64,000 bases of DNA, taken from Acidimicrobiales bacterium (lineage in GTDB: Bacteria > Actinomycetota > Acidimicrobiia > Acidimicrobiales > DATDAH01). Below the pieces are notes generated by a model. The model was not told where the DNA came from, searched no databases, and worked only from the letters and a program-made list of their open reading frames with translations. Where the stretch lies: positions 310,001 through 374,000 of the forward strand of contig JAEUJM010000013.1 in assembly GCA_016794585.1 (NCBI GenBank), in the 5' to 3' direction. Shown piece after piece: positions 25,838-34,118 of the stretch (the first letter of the stretch is position 1; each line of letters opens with the position of its first letter). A program made the translations under genes and the position numbers.

Positions 25838-25855
25838 ATCAGGCTTTAGCCTGAT
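25838..25855. promoter_or_regulatory. 18-bp palindrome upstream of lon
   Basis: Arms ATCAGGCT and AGCCTGAT pair perfectly around TT, 27 bp before the lon start, in an unusually AT-containing stretch. Just upstream is a direct repeat GTAATC-CT-GTAATC (25827-25840). It does not match the HspR element CTTGAGT-N7-ACTCAAG. It could be an operator or a short mRNA hairpin; the regulator is unknown. Confidence 0.5.
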
Positions 25856-25882
25856 CCTTCCCACGAACGAACGGGAGTCCCT

Positions 25883-28252
<2,370 letters not shown>

Positions 28253-28266
28253 TCCCCACGTCGGAT

Positions 28267-28309
28267 CCGGCCCCGGATCCGCCCGCCGAGCGGGCGGGTC
28301 CGGGGCCGG
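28267..28309 (+). terminator. Strong 19-bp hairpin terminator of lon
   Basis: Two 19-nt arms starting CCGGCCCCGG and ending CCGGGGCCGG pair with a single G-U wobble around the 5-nt loop CCGAG. The hairpin begins 14 bp after the lon stop and ends 19 bp before the next ATG. No T-tract is present. Confidence 0.8.
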
Positions 28310-28328
28310 CCGCGCGTAGGGTGAGCGC

Positions 28329-28895
28329 ATGGCCCGGCTGTTGCGCATCGGGGGCGCCAAGCGCCCGTGGCCCGAGGTGCGGGCGGCCATCGAGGCCGCC
28401 ACCTCGCGCCGGTTCCCCGCCGCCGACGTCACGGTGGACGACGAGCCGTCGATCCGCTGGCACGACGGTCCCGCCGAGGCATCGGTGGCCGAGGCCGTCG
28501 GCGAGCTCCCCGGCTGGCGCTTCGCCGTGGCCCTCGCCGGCCCCGACGGCGCCGGGGCGCCCGCCGGCGACGACCGGCGCTCCCCCATCTGGCTGCGCCG
28601 CACCTTCAGCGACGAGGCCCTCGCGGTCGCCGTCGTGCGCTTCCAGGCCAGCGCGGTGCGCCCCTTCGACAGCACCCGGGAGGGGGCCGAGGCCCGGCTG
28701 CGGGACCTGCTCGACGTCGACGACCCCGCCACCAGCGGCTACCCCCTCACCGACACCATGGCCGCGCTCCTCCTGGCCGATCCGCCCGCACCCGACGACG
28801 TCTCCCCCACTCGCGCCGACGCCTGGTCCCGCCGCCTCACCGAGCTCGGCTACGACCGGCTGTGGAACCGGGCCTACGCCGAGGCGCCGATCTGA
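28329..28895 (+). CDS. Uncharacterised 188-residue protein
   Basis: Starts MARLLRIGGAKRPWPEVRAA. I recognise no family. It is soluble and Ala/Asp/Pro-rich, with RRSPIWLRRTFSDEALAVAV in the middle and WSRRLTELGYDRLWNRAYAE at the end. There is no signal peptide or transmembrane segment. AGGGTGAG precedes the ATG. It is followed after 2 bp by a small membrane protein gene, so the two are probably cotranscribed. Codon use matches the surroundings. Confidence 0.65.
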   Translation: MARLLRIGGAKRPWPEVRAAIEAATSRRFPAADVTVDDEPSIRWHDGPAEASVAEAVGELPGWRFAVALAGPDGAGAPAGDDRRSPIWLRRTFSDEALAVAVVRFQASAVRPFDSTREGAEARLRDLLDVDDPATSGYPLTDTMAALLLADPPAPDDVSPTRADAWSRRLTELGYDRLWNRAYAEAPI

Positions 28896-28897
28896 CC

Positions 28898-29197
28898 GTG
28901 GTGGGCGCGTCGCTGGTGCTGGCCGAGGCGGTCGGGCTGGGCACCCTCGCCTGGGAGACGGTCAAGGCCATCTTCTTCCTGCTGCCCCTGGCCCTGACCA
29001 TGTGGGCCTTCCTCGACGCCGCCAAGCGCCCCGGCTGGGCCTGGGCCCTCTCCGGTCGCAGCCGGGTCACCTGGCTGGTGCTGATCGCCTTCGGCGTGCT
29101 CACGCTCATCGGCGGCATCGCGATCTCTCTGTGGTACCTGCTGCGCGTCCGCCCCGTCGTCGCCGCCACCGAGGACGGCCGGTTCCCTGAGACCTGA
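28898..29197 (+). CDS. Small two-helix membrane protein, possibly DUF2516
   Basis: This 99-residue protein has a hydrophobic helix ETVKAIFFLLPLALTMWAFL, a polar loop DAAKRPGWAWALSGRSRVT and a second helix WLVLIAFGVLTLIGGIAISL, ending LLRVRPVVAATED. Size and the helix-DAxxRP-helix plan recall the actinobacterial DUF2516 family, but the match is from memory. It starts at GTG 28898 (or the adjacent GTG at 28901), 2 bp after the preceding stop. The function is unknown. Confidence 0.55.
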   Translation: MVGASLVLAEAVGLGTLAWETVKAIFFLLPLALTMWAFLDAAKRPGWAWALSGRSRVTWLVLIAFGVLTLIGGIAISLWYLLRVRPVVAATEDGRFPET

Positions 29198-29235
29198 GCC
29201 CTGCGCCGATCCCCGGCCACGCCCATCGAGCGGCG

Positions 29236-31557
29236 TCAGAAGCCGGGGCGGGCCTCGAGCTGGAGCATGGTGCGGAGCGTGGCGTCCGCGAGGAGGAGGT
29301 CGCCCTCGGGCGTGTAGTGGAGCCCGTCGTCGGCGCGCACCCGCACCATCTCGCCGTCGGGGCCGATGGGCAGGTCGTCCGAATACTCGCCGTTGAGGCT
29401 CGAGGGCGTGGCCCAGTCGATCTTGGGCACGGCGAACGAGCGGTAGATCTCGTTCAGCCGAGCCACGTGGTCCTCCATGGGGCCGTAGTAGCCGTTGGTC
29501 TTCACCGGCGGCGAGATCACCCAGAAGACCCGGGCGCCTCGGGCCGAGGCGCGCCGGATCATCTCCCGCGACACCTGTTCCCACGCCTGGTAGGCGAGGT
29601 CGGTGTTCGGCAGCACTTCCGTGCCGTCGGGCAGCCGGTAGAGCTCGTCGGGCGGGTTCGTGTAGTCGCAGCAGGCCTCGATGACCACGACGTCGGGGTC
29701 GAAGTCGGCCACCCAGCGGTCGATCTGGCTCAGCCAGTCGCCCTCGCCCTGCGGGTTCAAGGGGCCGGTGCCCGGCCCGCCGGCGTAGCCCGTGGTGATG
29801 CCCCGCTCGGCGAAGCGGTCACGGAAGAAGGGGTAGGCCTGGCCCATCACCGAGTCGCCCACCAGCAACACCCGGTCGACGTTCGGGGCGGTGGTGGCGG
29901 CCACCGGGACGGCATCGGCCACGGCGTCGGCCTGGGCGGCCAGCGCCTCGGGGGAGGTCTCGGGGGCCTCGATGGCCCGGGTGGCCTCCGCGAAGTCGGC
30001 GTTGGGCACGGTGGGAGGGCTGAGCGTGACGAGGACCACGGCCATGACCACGGCGGTGACCGCGGCCGGTGCGACCACCCACGACCGCTTGGACACGAGC
30101 AGGATGCGCTGGCGGACCGGCTGCTCCAGATACCAGTACGACACGACGGCCAAGCCGAGGGTGACCGCCATCCGCAGGGCGAACAGCGGCCACAGCGCCA
30201 GCCCCGTCCGCTCGGGGGTCAGCCACAGGAAGATGGGCCAGTGGATGAGGTAGACGCCGTAGGAGATCTTGCCCAGGGCCACGATCCCCGACTTGGAGAA
30301 GATGGCCTGCACGGGTCCGGCCACCTGGAGGGCGGCGAGGATGAGCAGGGCGGAGAAGCCGGCGTACACGACCAGGCCGCCCTGGTAGAGCACGCCGTCG
30401 CTCTGATCGATGTTGAGCCAGCACCAGACGGTCGCCCCGAGGGCGAGGACCCCCGCGGCGCCGGCGGCGAGCACCGCTCCTGGGCGACGGAGTGGTCCCC
30501 GACCGACGAGGACGAGCGCCAGCAGGCCTCCGATGAGCAGCTCCGCGGCCCGGGTGAAGGTCGAGTAGTAGACGCGGGCCGTGTCGAGGCCGGGCTCGTA
30601 CAGGTGCAGCATCCACGCCAGCGAGGCCACGGTGAGGCCCAGCAGTACCGCGAAGAGCACCCGGCGGGCACCCTTGGCCACCTTGAGCACCCCGAACACC
30701 AGCAACGGGTACACGACGTAGAACTGCTCCTCGATGGCCAGCGACCAGAAGTGCTGGACCGGGGAGGGCGCGGTGAACAGGTCGGCGTACGACTGGTCGG
30801 CGACGATGAAGTGCCAGTTGGCGACGTAGAAGAGGGCGGCCAGCACGTCGCCGCGCAGGTCGTTGAGCTGGGCGGCGTCGGCCACGAAGAGACCGAACAG
30901 GACCGAGATGCCCGCCAGCACCACGACCGAGGCCGGCATGAGACGGCGGAACCGGCGGGTCCAGAAGTTGCGGAGGCTGATCGTGCCCCGACCGTGGTGC
31001 TCGGTGACCAGCAGGGTGGTGATCAGGAAGCCGGACAGCGTGAAGAAGGTGGACACCCCGAGGAAGCCGCCGCGCGCCCAGGCGAACTGGCCGTGGAAGA
31101 ACAGCACACCGAGCACCGCGAGGCCGCGCAGGCCGTCGAGGGCCGGCTCGTAGCGGATGTGCACCTTCGGGGCCGCGGCGACCGTGGCCCCGGCGGTCGC
31201 CACGTGGGCCAGATCGGCCTGGGGCTGGAGCGCGGGGTCGTCGAGGTCGGGGTCCTCCCGGTCGGCGATGGCCACGACCTCGCGGCCGTGCGGCGTGGCG
31301 TCCTGGTCGAACAGCGTGGGGCCGTCGACCGAGACCGCCGCGGCCACCAGCACGGGGGCCTCCTCGTCCTCGTCCCGGGGCACCGGCGCCTCGACCACGG
31401 GCTCCCACGCGTCCTGGTCGAACAGGGTGGCGGCGGCGACCGTGATCTCGTCGACGCCGTCCATCTCGGCCTCGCCTCCCGCGTCCGGTTCGCCATCCGC
31501 GGGCGCGGTCGTGACCGGGGGCGCGTCGTCGGAGGGCTCGCGGTCGGAGTCGGTCAT
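29236..31557 (-). CDS. Acyltransferase-3 (OafA-like) fused to a C-terminal SGNH domain
   Basis: This 773-residue envelope O-acyltransferase has an acidic cytosolic N-terminus (1-130) in which TLFDQDA occurs twice (44-50 and 81-87). The acyltransferase-3 domain starts RYEPALDGLRGLAVLGVLFFHG; the His of FFHG is the conserved membrane-face residue. About ten helices run to residue 500, including FWSLAIEEQFYVVYP and YGVYLIHWPIFLW. After a periplasmic linker, the SGNH domain shows RVLLVGDSVMGQAYPF (Ser nucleophile) and DDGLHYTPEGDLLLAD (Asp-x-x-His). The family takes acyl groups across the membrane and puts them on glycans. ATG 31557 is chosen; an ATG 39 bp upstream is possible. Confidence 0.88.
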   Translation of the reverse strand: MTDSDREPSDDAPPVTTAPADGEPDAGGEAEMDGVDEITVAAATLFDQDAWEPVVEAPVPRDEDEEAPVLVAAAVSVDGPTLFDQDATPHGREVVAIADREDPDLDDPALQPQADLAHVATAGATVAAAPKVHIRYEPALDGLRGLAVLGVLFFHGQFAWARGGFLGVSTFFTLSGFLITTLLVTEHHGRGTISLRNFWTRRFRRLMPASVVVLAGISVLFGLFVADAAQLNDLRGDVLAALFYVANWHFIVADQSYADLFTAPSPVQHFWSLAIEEQFYVVYPLLVFGVLKVAKGARRVLFAVLLGLTVASLAWMLHLYEPGLDTARVYYSTFTRAAELLIGGLLALVLVGRGPLRRPGAVLAAGAAGVLALGATVWCWLNIDQSDGVLYQGGLVVYAGFSALLILAALQVAGPVQAIFSKSGIVALGKISYGVYLIHWPIFLWLTPERTGLALWPLFALRMAVTLGLAVVSYWYLEQPVRQRILLVSKRSWVVAPAAVTAVVMAVVLVTLSPPTVPNADFAEATRAIEAPETSPEALAAQADAVADAVPVAATTAPNVDRVLLVGDSVMGQAYPFFRDRFAERGITTGYAGGPGTGPLNPQGEGDWLSQIDRWVADFDPDVVVIEACCDYTNPPDELYRLPDGTEVLPNTDLAYQAWEQVSREMIRRASARGARVFWVISPPVKTNGYYGPMEDHVARLNEIYRSFAVPKIDWATPSSLNGEYSDDLPIGPDGEMVRVRADDGLHYTPEGDLLLADATLRTMLQLEARPGF

Positions 31558-31655
31558 CGAGGAGATCGGAGGGGGGCCCGGCCGGCGCTGACCCACGTCA
31601 ACGCCGCGCCGCCGGGCACGGGCCAGCCTACCGTCGGTCCTCTCCCCATTCGGGG

Positions 31656-32543
31656 TCAGCGCAGGTCGTCCGGCGGGGGTCCGTAGCGCCCGCGGAGGTG
31701 GTCGGCCATGGCCCGGAGCCGTGCCCGCGCGTCGTAGATGTCACGACGTCGATCTGGCCGCCGCCAGCCGCGCGCCACCATCCACAGACCGAGCGACAGC
31801 CGGACGAACGCCGGCCACCGGCCGAAGTTGTCCCGCACCAGCAGGAGGGTGTTGCGCTCCTCGAGGTAGTCCACGAGGGCGATGCGACCCGACGTCACCG
31901 GGTTGCGCACGTCGGCCCCCCGCACGATGCCGACCTCCCAGCCCGCCCGCCGGGCCCGCTCCCCCAGGTCGGCTTCCTCGCAGTAGGCGAAGTAGCGCTC
32001 GTCGAACAGGCCGATCTCGTCCAGGCAGGCCCGGCGGGCGAGGAACAGCGTCCCGTGTGGGTAGTCCATCGGCTCCCACCCGCTCGCGACCCGGGCGGGG
32101 ACGATGACCGGCCCGAAGGCGCGATCGATGACGGTCGTCATGCCGTCGCCCACGTCGGCGCTGATGAGCCCGGACTCGGGCCGACGAGCGCCTTCCTCGA
32201 CGATCCGGCGGAGGCAGCCGTCGGCCACCAGCGCGTCATGGGGCGCCACGCCGCACCACTCACTGCCCTCGGGATCGTCCAACCAGCGCCGCAGGCCCAC
32301 GTTCAACCCGGGCCCCCACCCCAGGTTCGAACGCTGCTCCAAGAGCATCGGCGCCCGATCGAACTCCCCTGCTCGACGAGCGAGACCCTCACGAAGCAGC
32401 GCGATCTCCTCTGGCCGGGAGTCGTTGTCCACCACCGTGAGCCGGACCGGGACGTCCTGCCCCGCATACCGCTCGACCGCCGTGAGGCACCGATCCGCCT
32501 GGTTCCAGTGGACCAACACGATGTCCACCACCGGAAGCTCCAC
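31656..32543 (-). CDS. Glycosyltransferase family 2, rhamnosyltransferase (WbbL)-like
   Basis: The product has 295 residues. It starts MELPVVDIVLVHWNQADRCL, has TVVDNDSRPEEI (first Asp of the nucleotide site) and NLGWGPGLNVGLRRW, the NxGxGxGxN signature of WbbL/RfbF-type enzymes. PHDALVADG replaces the usual DxD region. FLARRACLDEIGLFDERYFAYCEEADLGERARRAG is the acceptor-site E-D-x-D/E-L helix. It acts in the cytosol on lipid-linked sugar. It is followed, 98 bp downstream, by the acyltransferase gene on the same strand. Confidence 0.88.
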   Translation of the reverse strand: MELPVVDIVLVHWNQADRCLTAVERYAGQDVPVRLTVVDNDSRPEEIALLREGLARRAGEFDRAPMLLEQRSNLGWGPGLNVGLRRWLDDPEGSEWCGVAPHDALVADGCLRRIVEEGARRPESGLISADVGDGMTTVIDRAFGPVIVPARVASGWEPMDYPHGTLFLARRACLDEIGLFDERYFAYCEEADLGERARRAGWEVGIVRGADVRNPVTSGRIALVDYLEERNTLLLVRDNFGRWPAFVRLSLGLWMVARGWRRPDRRRDIYDARARLRAMADHLRGRYGPPPDDLR

Positions 32544-32642
32544 GAGGAGTGGAGGCTACCGACGGCGGGCGGCCGCCAGGCCGTCCGCCGTCCCGATGCG
32601 TAGGGCGGCAGCACGCGGCACCGGGTAGCCCGGCAGGTGGCG

Positions 32643-32698
32643 CCCGTCCGGAGGGTCCGAAACGACACGCCTTTCCGTCGTTTCGGATACCGGACGGG
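32643..32698 (-). terminator. Two-part hairpin downstream of the conservon
   Basis: Inner arms CCGAAACGAC and GTCGTTTCGG (10 bp, 10-nt loop) are enclosed by outer arms CCCGTCCGG and CCGGACGGG (9 bp), separated by unequal bulges of 5 and 3 nt. The structure lies 55 bp past the stop of the MglA-like gene in an otherwise featureless 210-bp gap. It probably terminates the conservon transcript; the near-perfect symmetry could equally serve a DNA-binding dimer. Confidence 0.6.
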
Positions 32699-32753
32699 TG
32701 ACAGGACCCGCCGGGCGGACGCGCGACGAGCGTGGTGTCAAGGGTGGGGGTGG

Positions 32754-33350
32754 CTACACCGCTTTGAGCATGGCGTGCTGGACCAGCTCGAGGAGGGCCG
32801 CCTTGGTGGACTCACGGTCGCGGGCGTCGCAGAGGATGAGGGGCACGTCCGGGGACACCGCCAGCGCCTCGCGCACGTCGTTCACGTTGTGGGCGAGCAT
32901 CCCGTGGAAGCAGTTGACGGCCACGATGAAGGGGACGTCCATGGACTCGAAGTAGTCCACCGCGGGAAAGCAGTCGGCCAGGCGGTTGGTGTCGACCAGC
33001 ACGATGGCCCCGATGGCGCCGCGCACCAGGTCGTCCCACATGAAGCGGAAGCGGTCCTGGCCCGGCGTGCCGAACAGGTAGAGGATGAGGTCCTCACCGA
33101 GGGTGACCCGGCCGAAGTCCATGGCCACCGTGGTCGACTTCTTGCCTTCGGCGCCTCCGACGTCGTCGACGCCCAGGCTCACCTTGGTCATGGCCGCCTC
33201 GGTGGTGAGCGGCTCGATCTCGCTGATCGAGCCGACGAGGGTGGTCTTGCCCACCGCGAAGCCGCCCGCGATCACGATCTTGACGGGGAGCGGGACGGTG
33301 GCCGTGGTGCCCGCCGTCGGGTCGGCCGTCTCAGAGTGCCTGAAGCCCAT
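32754..33350 (-). CDS. MglA-like small GTPase of a conservon (CvnD)
   Basis: This 198-residue Ras-superfamily protein has a P-loop GGFAVGKTT (29-37) and switch-II LFGTPGQDRFRFMW (93-106), with Gln in the position of the catalytic Ras Gln. IVLVDTNRLADCF and VAVNCFHGML take the place of NKxD. Streptomyces CvnD proteins bind guanine nucleotide and act downstream of the CvnA sensor (established for conservons). Here it is the last of four minus-strand genes and overlaps the DUF742 gene by 20 bp. A two-part hairpin lies after it. Confidence 0.92.
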   Translation of the reverse strand: MGFRHSETADPTAGTTATVPLPVKIVIAGGFAVGKTTLVGSISEIEPLTTEAAMTKVSLGVDDVGGAEGKKSTTVAMDFGRVTLGEDLILYLFGTPGQDRFRFMWDDLVRGAIGAIVLVDTNRLADCFPAVDYFESMDVPFIVAVNCFHGMLAHNVNDVREALAVSPDVPLILCDARDRESTKAALLELVQHAMLKAV

Positions 33351-33699
33351 TGAGCACCCTTTCCAGGAGCTTGATGTCCGGTCGGTCGTTGGAGTTGATC
33401 TGCGGCTGGTTGGTGGCCAGGAGACCCTGCGCGGCCATGTCGCCCACGAGCACCCGCACGACGCCGAGCGGCACCTTGAGGTGGGCGGAGATCTCGGCCA
33501 CCGAGAGCGGTGCCGAGCACATCGTCGCGATGGCCTTGTGCTCGAGCACCAGACGGGGCACCGCGGACTGGCCCTGCGGTGTGGTGCGGATGAGCGTCTC
33601 GAGCGGCAGGTCCGCCACCGGGCGCGTACGGCCGCCGGTCAGCGCGTAGGGACGGAGCCGAGCCCCGAGTCCCTCCTGCGGCTCGTCCGCCGTGGTCAT
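33331..33699 (-). CDS. DUF742 protein of a conservon (CvnC)
   Basis: The product has 122 residues. RLRPYALTGGRTRPVADLPLE near the N-terminus and HKAIATMCSAPLSVAEISAHLKVPLGVVRVLVGDM are the DUF742 signature; the second part is a winged-helix-like HTH. In Streptomyces such proteins form membrane-proximal complexes with CvnA, B and D. The start overlaps the roadblock gene by ATGA (33696-33699) and its end overlaps the GTPase gene by 20 bp. Confidence 0.9.
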   Translation of the reverse strand: MTTADEPQEGLGARLRPYALTGGRTRPVADLPLETLIRTTPQGQSAVPRLVLEHKAIATMCSAPLSVAEISAHLKVPLGVVRVLVGDMAAQGLLATNQPQINSNDRPDIKLLERVLNGLQAL

Positions 33700-34118
33700 C
33701 GCGGCAGGGCGCCCTGCAGCTCCGCGCGCAGCTCGGGCGTGAGCACCGTGCCGGCCTTCTCGACCATGACCGCCATCTCGTAGCCGACGAGCCCGACGTC
33801 ACAGGCGGAGGACGCCACCACGGCGAGGCTCGAGCCGTCGCTGATGCCGGTGACGAACAGGAAGGCGTTCTCCATCTCGACGATCACCTCGTTGACGGCA
33901 CCGCCGCCGAAACGCCCGGCGGCGCCGTAGGCCAGGCCGATGAGCCCGGAGGCGACGGCCGCGAACCGATCGGCGGCGTCACGGTCGAGCCCGCCCGACA
34001 GCGCCATGGGCATGCCGTCGGAGGACACCACCACGGCCTCGTGGACCCCGGGGACCCGCTCCACGAAGTTGCTGATGAGCCAGTTCAGGTTCTGGGCTTC
34101 GGTGCTGAGGCCGTTCAT
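33696..34118 (-). CDS. Roadblock/LC7 protein of a conservon (CvnB)
   Basis: This 140-residue protein begins MNGLSTEAQNLNWLISNFVE, as most CvnB proteins do. VPGVHEAVVVSSDGMPMALS is the first beta-alpha unit, and VNEVIVEMENAFLFVTGISDGSSLAVVAS completes the roadblock fold. Roadblock proteins regulate partner GTPases, here presumably the MglA-like CvnD two genes on. The ATGA overlaps on both sides show strict translational coupling in the order A-B-C-D. Confidence 0.93.
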   Translation of the reverse strand: MNGLSTEAQNLNWLISNFVERVPGVHEAVVVSSDGMPMALSGGLDRDAADRFAAVASGLIGLAYGAAGRFGGGAVNEVIVEMENAFLFVTGISDGSSLAVVASSACDVGLVGYEMAVMVEKAGTVLTPELRAELQGALPR

